Shown one piece after another: positions 27,675-37,023 of a stretch of 64,000 nucleotides of DNA. The notes under the pieces were generated by a model. It saw only the letters and a program-made list of their open reading frames with translations, had not been told where the DNA came from and did no database searches. The stretch comes from Streptomyces capitiformicae (GTDB lineage Bacteria > Actinomycetota > Actinomycetes > Streptomycetales > Streptomycetaceae). The position numbers and the translations under genes were made by a program. The stretch's first letter is position 1. Each line of letters begins with the position of its first letter. The DNA is taken from positions 5,897,486 through 5,961,485 of the forward strand of contig NZ_CP022161.1 in the NCBI RefSeq assembly GCF_002214185.1, in the 5' to 3' direction.

Positions 27675-30025
27675 GCTCTCCCGTCGTCCGCCAGTGGTAC
27701 CGCGACCTGGCCATGGGGGTCCGGTTCACCTTCACCGGGGGCCGGGAGGGCTGGGTACGGGCCCTGCTCACCGCCGTCGGCGTCGGCCTGGGCGTGGCGC
27801 TGCTGCTGCTCACCACGGCCATACCGAACGCGCTGGCCACCCGGGAGTCCCGCAGCGCCGCCCGGCAGGACGTGGGCACCGTGTATCCCGACGACAACAT
27901 GAAGTCCAAGCCGACCGACAAGAGCCTGGTCGTCGCGGACACGGACACCGAGTACAGGTACCGGGAGATACGGGGACGGCTGGTGCAGCCCGAGGGGGCG
28001 AACGCGCCGCTGCCGCCGGGACTGAGGAAGTTCCCCGGGCCGGGCGAGATGGTCGTCTCCCCCGCCCTCGCCGAACTGCTGAAGTCCGACGAGGGGAAGC
28101 TGCTGCGCGACCGGCTGCCGTACGAGACGGTCGGCACCATCGGTGAGGCCGGGCTGGTCGGCCCCAAGGAGCTCGCCTACTTCGCGGGCGCCACGGGGCT
28201 CGCCGAGCGGATCGACGGCTCGGTCGTGGCCCGGATCGAGAAGTTCGGGCCCCCGTTCGAGCAGCCCGAGGAACGGATGGACCCGATCCTGATCCTGCTC
28301 ACCCTGGTGGTCTTCACGGTGCTGCTGATGCCGGTGGCCGTCTTCATCGCCACGGCCGTACGGTTCGGCGGTGAGCGGCGCGACCGCAGGCTGGCGGCGC
28401 TCAGGCTGGTCGGCTCCGACAGCCGTATGACCCGCCGGATCGCGGCGGGCGAGGCGCTCGCCGGGGCCGTGCTGGGGCTGGTCTTCGGCACCGTGTTCTT
28501 CCTGATCGGCAGGGAGATCGCGGGCTCCGTCCAGGTGCTCAACGTCAGCGTCTTCCCGAGCTACCTCAACCCCTCCCCCGTCCTCGCGCTGCTGGTCGCG
28601 CTCGCGGTCCCGGCGGCGGCCGTCGCCGTCACCCTGTTCGCGCTGCGCGGCGTCGTCATCGAACCGCTCGGTGTGGTCCGCACGGCCAAGCCCGCGCGGC
28701 GCCGGCTCTGGTGGCGGCTGCTGCTGCCGCTCGCCGGGCTCGCCCTGCTCTACCCGATGATCGGCCAGGGCTCGGAGAACGGGGAGTTCAACGAGTACAT
28801 GGTCATCGGCGGCGTCGTCCTGCTGCTCTTCGGCATCACCGCGCTGCTGCCCTGGGTCGTCGAGGCGTTCGTCGCCCGGCTGGGCTCCGGCGCCGTCTCC
28901 TGGCAACTGGCCGTCCGCAGGCTCCAGTTGAGCAGCGGCTCGGCGGCCCGCATGGTCAACGGCATCGCGGTGGCGGTGGCCGGCGCGATCGCCCTGCAGA
29001 TGCTGTTCTCCGGGGTCGAGGGCCGCTTCACCAAGTCGACCGGGCTGGACACCACCCGCGCCCAGATGGAGCTGACCCTGCCGCAGGGCGTCTCGGTGAG
29101 CGCCGTGGGCGAGAAGCTCAAGCAGGCCAAGGGCGCGGACACCGCCACGGCCCTGTCCACCTCGACGGTCGCCGGCACCACCGGCGACCCCGAGGACGTG
29201 ACCGAGGTGACCGTCGGCGACTGCGTCTCGCTGCGCGAGATCGCGAACATTTCCTCGTGCCGCGACGGGGACGTCTTCCTGATGGGCTCGCCCGACGACC
29301 CGACCACGCTGAAGCTCGCGACGCCGAACCGCACGCTGTACTTCGACCCGTCCTACTCGGGTGATACGCCGGGCGCCGAGGTCGCCTGGAAGCTGCCGGG
29401 CGAGGTGAAGAAGGTGACCGAGCGCACCGACTCGCTGTGGACCGCCGTGTCGGGGCTGATGGCCACCCCCGGCGCGCTGCCCGCGAAGGCGGAACCCTTC
29501 CTCTACAGCACCGTCTACGTGCGCACGGACCCCTCGGTTCCGGACGCGCTCGACGAGGTCCGCAACGCCGCCGTGGCGATCGACCCGCTCATCAGGACCT
29601 GGGAGTGGCGGACGACCAGGCAGGTCGACCAGTTCACGACCATCCAGACCGGCCTCCTGGTCGGCGCGACCGCCGTACTCGTCCTCATCGGCGCGAGTCT
29701 GCTCGTCTCCCAGCTGGAGCAGCTGCGCGAACGCAGGAAACTCCTGTCGGCCCTGGTCGCCTTCGGCACCCGGCGCCGCACGCTGGGCCTGTCGGTGCTG
29801 TGGCAGACGGCGATCCCGATCGCCCTGGGCCTGATCATCGCCCTCGGTTTCGGTGTGACGCTGGGCGCCGTCCTGCTGAAGATGACGAGCACCCCGGTCG
29901 CCGTCGACTGGCCGAACGTACTGGCGATGACCGGCATCGGCGCGGGCGTCGTCCTCGTCGTCACGGCGCTGAGCATGCCACCGCTGATACGGCTGATGCG
30001 GCCGGAGGGGCTGCGGACGGAGTAG
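27671..30025 (+). CDS. FtsX-like ABC permease
   Basis: 784 residues with two FtsX modules: an N-terminal membrane segment near 30-50, a large exported loop, three TM segments around 210-340, then a second TM/extracellular loop/three TM set ending near residue 780. Charged motif RRDRRLAALRLVGSDSRMTR is the coupling helix region of the family. Together with the ATPase and PadR it resembles antimicrobial-peptide or antibiotic efflux modules; substrate unknown. Confidence 0.93.
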   Translation: MSSPVVRQWYRDLAMGVRFTFTGGREGWVRALLTAVGVGLGVALLLLTTAIPNALATRESRSAARQDVGTVYPDDNMKSKPTDKSLVVADTDTEYRYREIRGRLVQPEGANAPLPPGLRKFPGPGEMVVSPALAELLKSDEGKLLRDRLPYETVGTIGEAGLVGPKELAYFAGATGLAERIDGSVVARIEKFGPPFEQPEERMDPILILLTLVVFTVLLMPVAVFIATAVRFGGERRDRRLAALRLVGSDSRMTRRIAAGEALAGAVLGLVFGTVFFLIGREIAGSVQVLNVSVFPSYLNPSPVLALLVALAVPAAAVAVTLFALRGVVIEPLGVVRTAKPARRRLWWRLLLPLAGLALLYPMIGQGSENGEFNEYMVIGGVVLLLFGITALLPWVVEAFVARLGSGAVSWQLAVRRLQLSSGSAARMVNGIAVAVAGAIALQMLFSGVEGRFTKSTGLDTTRAQMELTLPQGVSVSAVGEKLKQAKGADTATALSTSTVAGTTGDPEDVTEVTVGDCVSLREIANISSCRDGDVFLMGSPDDPTTLKLATPNRTLYFDPSYSGDTPGAEVAWKLPGEVKKVTERTDSLWTAVSGLMATPGALPAKAEPFLYSTVYVRTDPSVPDALDEVRNAAVAIDPLIRTWEWRTTRQVDQFTTIQTGLLVGATAVLVLIGASLLVSQLEQLRERRKLLSALVAFGTRRRTLGLSVLWQTAIPIALGLIIALGFGVTLGAVLLKMTSTPVAVDWPNVLAMTGIGAGVVLVVTALSMPPLIRLMRPEGLRTE

Positions 30026-30045
30026 CCGAGACCGGGCCCGGCCAT

Positions 30046-30075
30046 GGCCGCAGCGCTTCTCCGAGCGCTGCGGCC
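30046..30075 (+). terminator. Hairpin after the FtsX permease gene
   Basis: GGCCGCAGCGCT (30046-30057) pairs perfectly with AGCGCTGCGGCC (30064-30075) across a 6-nt loop. Confidence 0.88.
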
Positions 30076-30139
30076 AGTCCGCCGTGTGTCACCATCGGGA
30101 GCCCGTCACACCGTCGCCGCCAATCGGGAGTGAGCCGCC

Positions 30140-30673
30140 ATGTCGTTGGACAGCTTGATGTCCGCGATTCCCGACTACGCCCAGGACCTCCGCCGGAATC
30201 TGGAGTCCGTCATCGGGGGCTCCGTGCTGACCTCGCAGCAGTTGTGGGGCACGGTGTTGGCCACCGCTGTCGCCTCGCGGTCGGTCGTCGTGCTGCGGGA
30301 GTTGGGGCCGGAGGCTCGGGCGAGGCTGTCGGGCGAGGCGTATACGGCGGCGAAGTCCGCGGCGGCAGTCATGGCGGTGAGCAACGTCTTCTTCCGGACG
30401 CGGCATCTGTTGTCCGACCACGCGTATGGGGAGTTGCGGACGGGGCTACGGATGAACGTGCTCGGGGATCACAGGGTTGACCGGGTCGATTTCGAGTTGT
30501 GGGCGCTCGCGGTCTCGGCGGTCAATGGGTGTGGGGCGTGTCTGGATTCCCATGAGCGGGTGTTGCGTGCGGCGGGGGTGGGGCGGGAGGTCGTTCAGGA
30601 GGCGTCCAAGGTTGCGGCGGTGATGTGGGGGGTGGGGGTCGTGATGGAGGCGGAGGGTGTTCTCGGGGAGTGA
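30140..30673 (+). CDS. ahpD: Alkyl hydroperoxide reductase AhpD
   Basis: A 177-residue alkylhydroperoxidase. The catalytic CxxC is in [19 protein letters not shown] with the upstream Glu and downstream His of the proton relay. AhpD normally reduces AhpC through lipoamide. Here ahpC and oxyR, its usual neighbours, are absent: upstream lies the terminated FtsX operon with only ~65 bp before the ATG. Either ahpC is elsewhere or AhpD acts alone, as its weak intrinsic peroxidase activity allows. Confidence 0.93.
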   Translation: MSLDSLMSAIPDYAQDLRRNLESVIGGSVLTSQQLWGTVLATAVASRSVVVLRELGPEARARLSGEAYTAAKSAAAVMAVSNVFFRTRHLLSDHAYGELRTGLRMNVLGDHRVDRVDFELWALAVSAVNGCGACLDSHERVLRAAGVGREVVQEASKVAAVMWGVGVVMEAEGVLGE

Positions 30674-30779
30674 GAATCGCCCCGCCGCCCATACCCGTCC
30701 CATCCCCCAGGGGCTTCCGCCCCTTCGACCCCGCCGCGCCTGAGAGGTCGGGGGGTGCGGTTCGTATGGCGGGTGCCGG

Positions 30780-30840
30780 TGATTCGTGGCTTGTCGCGCC
30801 CACGCGGCGGAGCCGCAAATCGACACAGCCCCGCGCCCCA
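30780..30840 (+). repeat. Dispersed intergenic repeat, copy 3
   Basis: Same core as copies at 13035 and 23549. Directly followed by a small GCGCCC/GGGCGC hairpin (about 30833-30850). Here it lies between two genes of the same orientation. Confidence 0.85.
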
Positions 30841-30911
30841 GAAGGGCGCGGTGGTGGGGCCTTGGAAAAGCAGTCGCCCCTTTCTTTTCTTCCCTGGGAA
30901 GATCTTTGGCC

Positions 30912-31688
30912 ATGGCTGCCACTCACTCTCATACGTTCGACGAGTTCGTGTCCGAAGCCGATGCCGTGCCTACCGATGGATGGGACTTCTCCTGGTTCGA
31001 GGGGCGGGCCACTGAGGCTCGGCCGTCGTGGGGGTATGCGCGGGCCATGGGAGAGAGGCTGGGGCGGGCATCCGCCGCGTTGGATGTTCAGACCGGTGGT
31101 GGGGAGGTACTCAACTCCGCGCCTCGACTGCCGGGGCTCACCGTCGCCACTGAGGGGTGGGCGCCGAATGTCGCCAAGGCGACCCGGCTGCTGCATCCGC
31201 GGGGCGTGGTGGTGGTCGCGAGTCCGGAGGACGCGCCGCTGCCGTTCGCGGACGGGGCGTTCGATCTGGTCACCAGTCGGCATCCGGTGCGTGCGGACTG
31301 GGTGGAGATCGCTCGGGTGCTGCGGCCCGGGGGGACCTATTTCGCCCAGCATGTGGGGCCCAGCAGTGCCTACGAGCTCGTCGAGCACTTCACCGGGCCG
31401 TTGCCGGAGGAGTCGCACAACGCCCGGCATCCGGACCGGGAGCGTGCCGGTGCCGAGGCGGCGGGGCTGGAGATCGTCGACTTGCGTGCCGAGCGGCTGC
31501 GTATGGAGTTCTTCGACATCGGGGCGGTCGTGCACTTCCTGAAGAAGGTTGTCTGGATGGTGCCGGGGTTCACGGTCGACGCGTATCTGCCCCAGCTGCG
31601 CTCCCTGCACGAGCGGATCGAGAGCGAGGGGCCCTTTGTCGCCCACAGCTCCCGTCACCTCTTCGAGGCCCGCAAGCCGGTCTCCTGA
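30912..31688 (+). CDS. Class I SAM-dependent methyltransferase
   Basis: 258 residues. ALDVQTGGGEVL is a divergent motif I; LPFADGAFDLVTSRHPV is the motif around the catalytic region; EIARVLRPGGTYFAQHVGPS is motif III. The remainder has HFLKKVVWMVPGFTVDAYLP. Small-molecule methyltransferase of unknown substrate. ATG 30912 is preceded by GGAAG. Confidence 0.88.
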   Translation: MAATHSHTFDEFVSEADAVPTDGWDFSWFEGRATEARPSWGYARAMGERLGRASAALDVQTGGGEVLNSAPRLPGLTVATEGWAPNVAKATRLLHPRGVVVVASPEDAPLPFADGAFDLVTSRHPVRADWVEIARVLRPGGTYFAQHVGPSSAYELVEHFTGPLPEESHNARHPDRERAGAEAAGLEIVDLRAERLRMEFFDIGAVVHFLKKVVWMVPGFTVDAYLPQLRSLHERIESEGPFVAHSSRHLFEARKPVS

Positions 31689-31689
31689 G

Positions 31690-32200
31690 GCGGCCCCGCC
31701 TCAGGCGTGGGGCCGACCGTGACCTTCCCGATCGCCAACTCGGCCCGCGTTCGAGTACTTCACCGACCCGGTCCACCCGCTCGCTCAGCTCCCGCTCCCG
31801 CTCCTGCCGGGCCGTCAGCCGTGCCAGCGGTTCCACCGTGCCCGTCGTACGGCGTCCGTTGCGCCTCTGATGCCAGACGCCCGCGACGATGCCGCCGAGC
31901 AGAATGAGGGGGTGATTGCCGGCCTGGCCCCGAGCGAGGGCGCGTTCGTACGCGCTGCCCAGGCGGGCTCCCCCGCGAAGTCGACCTCCTCGATCGCGCC
32001 GGCGGAGGCGAGCGAGGTGAAGAGCCGTTCGACCCAGCCGCCCGGTGCCGCCGCCCACTTGGCAAAGTGCCGGGCGCGCGCGGAACCGTAGGCACGCAGA
32101 CAGTGCCGTACGAGGGTGGCGAGCCCGGCGTCGGCCGGCGGCAGCGGCTCGAAGCGCGGGGTCGGGTGTACGTGGCGTCTCTGATCGGCTTGGGTCTCCT
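31690..32200 (-). pseudogene. AlkZ-like winged-helix DNA glycosylase, decayed
   Basis: Three minus-strand frames carry successive pieces of a HTH_42/AlkZ-type protein (family that unhooks DNA crosslinks): PRFEPLPPADAGLATLVRHC and FAKWAAAPGGWVERLFTSLA in one; ALARGQAGNHPLILLGGIVA and WHQRRNGRRTTGTVEPLARL in a second; ELAIGKVTVGPTPEA in a third. The N-terminal half and a middle segment (between AGEPAW and ALARG) are missing. So at least two frameshifts and two deletions. Assignment is from recalled family pattern. Confidence 0.75.
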
Positions 32201-32984
32201 GGGTCGTCCTGGACGATCCAGGGCAACGTCGGGTGGTTGGCTCGCGGTGGTGCTCGGCCGGGTTTGGAGCCGTCGGGTGCAAGCCGGTTTCCGGCCTCGA
32301 GGCGCGGCTGGTTCCGACGGCGTTCGGCCCCTGCTGCTGTTCACTTCGCCCGGACGGGGCAGGGATCCCGCGTCGCTTCCCGGGCGCGGGGTTGTGTTGC
32401 GGGAGCGGTGTTTCCGGTCCCTGAAGCGCCGCCGGTAGGGAGACTTGGCGACCTGCGGGCCGACCTCACGCCGACAGCCTCACCCGCCACCCATGTCCCG
32501 GAAAACCACTCGAATCGGTCATACCCTGAACATCCGCCCCCAGGAACTGCCGCTCCATCCGCCGTGCGCTCGCCTGCCCCCAGCGACCGTCAGGCCCGAC
32601 TCCGTCCCGGTGTCCACATCGTTACCGCCTCCGGCTTGGCTTCAGCGGGCCGCCTCACGTAGGTTCAGACCAAGGAAATTCGCGTGAGCAAAGCCGCGCG
32701 GGCGGCACCGCGCGGTGGAGGGGACTGCGCGGTGCCGTGAAGCCCACCCGACCCGCCCGTCGTCAAGCGCGCGTTCCGACACCGCTTCACCCATCCGAGG
32801 GCACCCCCGCCCCTCGCCCTCGACGGTCGCACAAGAATGCGCGAACCCCATGGTTCCATCAGGATTCCCCGCGTTCCCCTTGGAATCCACCGCGATCCGG
32901 CCATGATCTCCCCCCGATCACACCCTGAACGAACGCTTCCGCGCTCACCTCCGCGCTGTCGTTCGACTCCGGAGAGTAGTTGTG
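32201..32984. other. Gene-poor stretch with one hairpin
   Basis: I see no convincing gene. A clear stem-loop with 11-bp arms lies at 32703-32737 (CGGCACCGCGC / GCGCGGTGCCG). The rest is low in coding character on both strands. Confidence 0.5.
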
Positions 32985-33080
32985 GCACGCCGATGCACGC
33001 AGCATCACTCACAAAGGGTTATGGTGGAAGCCCCCCCTCGGGCCGGTCCGTCTCCCCCCCACGGACCGGCCCGTTTTTTG
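32985..33080 (+). ncRNA. Probable 6C small RNA
   Basis: Two runs of seven cytosines lie in single-stranded positions: GGTGGAAGCCCCCCC at 33023-33037 and the loop CTCCCCCCC (33052-33060) of a perfect terminal hairpin that ends in GTTTTTTG. This paired C-loop arrangement with a terminator as second hairpin is the hallmark of the actinobacterial 6C RNA. A short GATGC/GCATC stem lies upstream. The 5' end is a guess. Confidence 0.72.
33040..33079 (+). terminator. Rho-independent terminator of the 6C-like RNA
   Basis: A 12-bp perfect stem (33040-33051 with 33061-33072) followed by G and six T. A U-tract this good is rare in this genome's terminators. Confidence 0.92.
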
Positions 33081-33180
33081 TGCCCGCTCACAGCCCGTCC
33101 CCGAGGCCTTCTCCGGAGAGGGCACGGCAGCGCCCCTCAACCCCGCGCCACCACCGCCCCACCCCCGTACACCCCTTGGC

Positions 33181-33260
33181 GGACTTGACCTCAACCCCCG
33201 GTAGGCTCTGCCAACCAAGCGGACTTGGCCTCAACCCCCGGTAGGCTCTGCCAACCAAGG
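33181..33260 (+). repeat. 40-bp tandem duplication upstream of isoprenyl transferase
   Basis: Positions 33181-33220 are repeated at 33221-33260 with two mismatches (A to G at the ninth unit base region, and the last base). Each copy contains TTGACC or TTGGCC and CCCCCGGTAGGCTCTGCC, where TAGGCT resembles a -10 box. It is therefore a likely duplicated promoter or operator, ending 30 bp before the GTG start. Confidence 0.85.
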
Positions 33261-33290
33261 GGCTGCCGGACCGGAGGGGCTGACATTCAC

Positions 33291-34064
33291 GTGAACCTGC
33301 GCGACAAACTGCGGAGCCTGCTCGTCAGGGTCTACGCACGCAGGGTCGAGGGCCACCTCGACCACGCCCAGGTGCCCCAGCACATCGGCGTCATCATGGA
33401 CGGCAACCGGCGCTGGGCGAAGGCCGCGGGTTCCACCACCGCGCAGGGACACCGAGCCGGGGCGCACAAGATCGAGGAGTTCCTCGGCTGGTGCACCGAG
33501 ACGGACGTGAAGGTCGTCACCCTCTGGCTGTTCTCGACCGACAACTTCGGCCGCCCCCAGGAAGAGCTGGTGCCGCTCTTCGGCATCATCGAGGACGTCG
33601 TACGCACCCTCGCCGCCGACGGCCGCTGGCGGGTGCACCACGTCGGCACTCTCGACCAGCTCCCCGGGCAGCTCCAGACCGCCCTGAAGGAGTCCGAGGA
33701 GGCCACCGCGGGCGTCGACGGGATACTGGTCAACGTCGCCATCGGGTACGGCGGCCGCCAGGAGATCGCCGACGCCGTACGGTCGATGCTCCTCGATGCC
33801 CAGGACAAGGGCACCTCGATGGAGGAGCTCGCCGAGAACGTCTCCGTCGACCTGATCGGCCGCCACCTCTACACCGGCGACCAGCCCGACCCCGACCTGG
33901 TGATCCGTACGAGCGGCGAGCAGCGGCTGTCCGGATTCATGCTCTGGCAGACCGCCCACTCCGAGTACTACTTCTGTGACGTGTTCTGGCCGGCCTTCCG
34001 GAAGGTCGACTTCCTGCGCGCCCTGCGGGACTACGCGGCGCGACACCGGCGTTACGGAGGCTGA
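33291..34064 (+). CDS. Isoprenyl transferase (cis-prenyl diphosphate synthase)
   Basis: 257 residues from GTG 33291 (GGAGGGG upstream). UppS-family motifs: HIGVIMDGNRRWAKAAG with catalytic Asp, GHRAGAHKIEEFLGWC, TLWLFSTDNFGRP, NVAIGYGGRQEI, and DLVIRTSGEQRLSGFMLWQT plus YYFCDVFWPAF. Makes a Z-prenyl diphosphate such as undecaprenyl diphosphate for cell-wall assembly, or a shorter chain; streptomycetes carry two such genes, so the exact chain length is not decided here. Confidence 0.93.
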   Translation: MNLRDKLRSLLVRVYARRVEGHLDHAQVPQHIGVIMDGNRRWAKAAGSTTAQGHRAGAHKIEEFLGWCTETDVKVVTLWLFSTDNFGRPQEELVPLFGIIEDVVRTLAADGRWRVHHVGTLDQLPGQLQTALKESEEATAGVDGILVNVAIGYGGRQEIADAVRSMLLDAQDKGTSMEELAENVSVDLIGRHLYTGDQPDPDLVIRTSGEQRLSGFMLWQTAHSEYYFCDVFWPAFRKVDFLRALRDYAARHRRYGG

Positions 34065-34379
34065 AATTCCGTAACCCCCGGGTATCCCACCGGGACGGAA
34101 GTAACGAGGAGTTCACCGGGGCGCCGTCGTACCGCTTTGCATGGCGGCGCATGTTCGAGGGCATAAGCCAGTCAGGTCGACGCCCGAACCACGGGTGTCG
34201 GATCTCAGCGGGCGGCTCGGGGCCGTCCGCCCGGGAGGCCCTTTGCACCAGCCCGATCGTGCGGTCACAGCACGGACGAAGCAGCGGAGGGCCGGTCACC
34301 GGCCCGTGCAACGGCGCCGACGACCGGCCCAGTTCGAACCCGTCGCTCCCCGACCTCATCCGAGGGGGTACGTCCTTCC
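34065..34379. other. Intergenic region before the PhoH gene
   Basis: No gene supported. It should hold the promoter of the PIN-PhoH gene, but no clear -35/-10 pair stands out. Confidence 0.4.
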
Positions 34380-35705
34380 GTGGTGACCAGCACAAAGCGC
34401 CACAAGCCAGACCGGCGCACTTATGTCCTCGACACCAGCGTCCTGCTGGCCGACCCGAACGCTCTGAACCGCTTCGACGAGCACGAGGTCGTGCTTCCGA
34501 TCGTCGTGGTGACGGAGCTGGAGGCCAAGAGGCACCATCCCGAACTCGGCTACTTCGCCCGGCAGGCGCTGCGCCTGCTCGACGAGTTCCGGGTACGGCA
34601 CGGCCGCCTCGACGCCCCCATCCCGATCGGGGATCTCGGCGGCACCGTCAGGGTCGAGCTCAACCACTCGGACCCCAGCGTGCTGCCCAGCGGCTACCGG
34701 CTGGGTGACAACGACTCCCGCATCCTCGCGGTGGCCAGGAACCTGCAGGCCGAGGGTTACGACGTGACCGTCGTGTCGAAGGACCTGCCCCTGAGGATCA
34801 AGGCGTCGTCCGTGGGCCTCCTCGCCGAGGAGTACCGGGCGGAGCTCGCCATCACGGACGCCTCCGGCTGGACCGGGATGTCCGAGGTGACCCTGCCGGG
34901 CGAGCAGGTGGACGTCCTCTTCGAGGCGGGGACGGTCCATGTCCCCGAGGTCAGCGACCTCCCCGTGCACACCGGTCTGATGATCCAGTCGGAGCGCGGC
35001 AAGGCACTGGGCCGGGTGACGGCCGAGGGCAACATCCGTCTCGTACGGGGCGACCGTGAGGCCTTCGGCATCAAGGGCCGCAGCGCGGAGCAGCGCATCG
35101 CGCTGGACCTGCTGCTCGACCCGGACGTCGGGATCGTGTCGATGGGCGGCCGGGCCGGCACCGGCAAGTCCGCGCTGGCGCTCTGCGCGGGCCTGGAGGC
35201 CGTACTCGAGCGCCGTCAGCACCAGAAGGTGATGGTCTTCCGTCCGCTGTACGCGGTGGGCGGGCAGGAGCTCGGCTATCTGCCCGGCTCCGAGGCCGAG
35301 AAGATGAGCCCCTGGGCGCAGGCGGTCTTCGACACGCTCTCCGCGGTCACCAGCCGTGAGGTCATCGAAGAGGTCACCGCGCGCGGCATGCTGGAGGTCC
35401 TCCCGCTGACGCACATCCGCGGCCGTTCGCTGCACGACGCGTTCGTGATCGTGGACGAGGCGCAGTCGCTGGAGCGAAACGTTCTGCTGACCGTTCTGTC
35501 CCGGATCGGCGCGAATTCGCGCGTCGTTCTGACGCATGACGTGGCCCAGCGCGACAACCTGCGCGTCGGCCGCTACGACGGTGTCGTCGCCGTGGTCGAG
35601 AAACTGAAGGGCCATCCGCTCTTCGCGCACGTCACGCTGACGAGGTCCGAACGGTCCCAGATCGCGGCCCTTGTGACCGAAATGCTGGAGGACGGGCAGA
35701 TTTAA
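34380..35705 (+). CDS. PhoH family protein with N-terminal PIN domain (PhoH2 type)
   Basis: 441 residues. Residues ~10-150 are a PIN nuclease domain ([53 protein letters not shown]: acidic residues D, E, D, D). Residues ~225-440 are a PhoH ATPase ([15 protein letters not shown]alker [14 protein letters not shown]alker B). PhoH2 proteins unwind and cut RNA. Start is GTG 34380 or 34383 after GAGGGGG. Followed by 19-bp tandem repeats. Confidence 0.95.
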   Translation: MVTSTKRHKPDRRTYVLDTSVLLADPNALNRFDEHEVVLPIVVVTELEAKRHHPELGYFARQALRLLDEFRVRHGRLDAPIPIGDLGGTVRVELNHSDPSVLPSGYRLGDNDSRILAVARNLQAEGYDVTVVSKDLPLRIKASSVGLLAEEYRAELAITDASGWTGMSEVTLPGEQVDVLFEAGTVHVPEVSDLPVHTGLMIQSERGKALGRVTAEGNIRLVRGDREAFGIKGRSAEQRIALDLLLDPDVGIVSMGGRAGTGKSALALCAGLEAVLERRQHQKVMVFRPLYAVGGQELGYLPGSEAEKMSPWAQAVFDTLSAVTSREVIEEVTARGMLEVLPLTHIRGRSLHDAFVIVDEAQSLERNVLLTVLSRIGANSRVVLTHDVAQRDNLRVGRYDGVVAVVEKLKGHPLFAHVTLTRSERSQIAALVTEMLEDGQI

Positions 35706-35716
35706 TCGAACTAGGA

Positions 35717-35788
35717 AGATCTGACCGAACCAACCAGATCTGACCGAACCAACCAGATCCGACCGAACCAACCAGATCCGACCGAACT
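35717..35788 (+). repeat. 19-bp tandem repeat after PhoH
   Basis: AGATCTGACCGAACCAACC repeated 3.8 times (35717, 35736, 35755, 35774), with C replacing T at the sixth base in copies three and four. Starts 12 bp after the stop codon. Confidence 0.93.
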
Positions 35789-36172
35789 CCCAAGGCGCCG
35801 TTCGGCAAAGGCGACGAGCCTAGCCGGGCGGCGCCTCGGCATGTGCGGCTTTCCGGGAATCTCCTGGACCAAGCAAGGTGTGAGCTTTCACACGCACCAC
35901 TGAATTGCCTTGCGGTGTCGGGTTACGGCAGAGTCTCACTCCTGTCAGGCCCCGCATACGACACACCTGTACCCCCAGCGGTACGGCACAACAGAAACAC
36001 CAGGTCAACTCCATAACGTCGTCGTATGCCGCCCGAGCACCACGCGGCGCTCCCGCAAGGGAGTTGCCCACCGGGCCCGCGCCTCCGTGACCCCGCAGTT
36101 GGGAGGCCAGCGCCAGGGGCACGATTGCGTCCGCCAGGGTCACCGAGGCGGGCGATGCTGGAAGGAAACCGT
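35789..36172 (+). other. Long leader before the lytic transglycosylase gene
   Basis: About 380 bp without a supported gene. Several short inverted repeats occur. Streptomyces genes for secreted muralytic enzymes often carry a c-di-AMP (ydaO) riboswitch; the stretch ending GGTCACCGAGGC...GGAAGGAA just before the start is suggestive, but I cannot align the core motif, so this is only a candidate. Confidence 0.25.
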
Positions 36173-36865
36173 GTGAGCCGGATTTCGGTCCGGGGATTCG
36201 CAGTGGCCTCGGCCACCGCGGTCACCGCAGTCGGAAGTGTCGTCGGCGTTGCCTCGGGCAGCACCGCTCAGACCACGGATGACGCCGAGGCGGTCGCGAA
36301 CGACACCACGTTGCTCGCCGACATACCCGTGGGCCAGCAGGCTCAGGTCCAGACCGCGTCCCTGACTGCACAGGCCGACGCCCAGGCCATCGCCGCCGAC
36401 GCGAGCGCCCGCAAGGACGCCGAGGAGACCGCCCGCAAGAAGGCGGCCCAGGACGCGATCGACAAGCAGAAGGCGGCGGAGAAGGCCGAGCAGGAGCGCA
36501 AGGAGAAGGAAGAGGCCGAGGCGAAGGCCAAAGCCGCCGGCAACCTCGGCAACACCCCCGTCCAGGGCTCGTACTCCATCGCCGAGATCCAGGCCATGGC
36601 GAAGTCGGTCGTGGCGAGCGACCAGTGGACCTGCTTCAGCAACATCGTGGACCACGAGTCCGACTGGAACTACAAGGCGGTCAACCCCTCCTCGGGCGCG
36701 TACGGTCTCTTCCAGGCGCTTCCCGGTACCAAGATGGCGTCCGCCGGTGCCGACTGGCAGACCAACCCGGCCACCCAGATCAAGTGGGGCCTGAACTACA
36801 TGGAATCGCGCTACGGCAGCCCCTGCGGCGCGTGGTCGTTCTGGCAGGCCAACCAGTGGTACTGA
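36173..36865 (+). CDS. Secreted lytic transglycosylase-like protein
   Basis: 230 residues from GTG 36173, with GGAAGGAA 5 nt upstream. Signal peptide (FAVASATAVTAVGSVVGVAS), a long Ala/Lys/Glu coiled coil (~75-130), then an SLT-like domain: WTCFSNIVDHESDWNYKAVN with the catalytic Glu, SSGAYGLFQALPGTKMASAG, and a C-terminal ESRYGSPCGAWSFW. One Cys pair probably forms a disulfide. It should cleave peptidoglycan strands outside the membrane, in growth or spore germination. Confidence 0.92.
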   Translation: MSRISVRGFAVASATAVTAVGSVVGVASGSTAQTTDDAEAVANDTTLLADIPVGQQAQVQTASLTAQADAQAIAADASARKDAEETARKKAAQDAIDKQKAAEKAEQERKEKEEAEAKAKAAGNLGNTPVQGSYSIAEIQAMAKSVVASDQWTCFSNIVDHESDWNYKAVNPSSGAYGLFQALPGTKMASAGADWQTNPATQIKWGLNYMESRYGSPCGAWSFWQANQWY

Positions 36866-36903
36866 CCACGTACTGAGCCGACCGTCTGCCGCTCAACCTT
36901 CCT

Positions 36904-36935
36904 GAGCCCTCCACCGTCCTTTGGTGGGGGGCTTT
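36904..36935 (+). terminator. Hairpin after the transglycosylase gene
   Basis: AGCCCTCCACC pairs with GGTGGGGGGCT (one G-U) around GTCCTTT, followed by a short T run. Confidence 0.8.
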
Positions 36936-37023
36936 GGCCATGTACGGTCGGAGCCCCCGAGAGGAATCGCGGCCTCCGGGGGGAGTGGTGAGCAGCAGAG
37001 GCGACGGGGGAAGAGGACGGATC

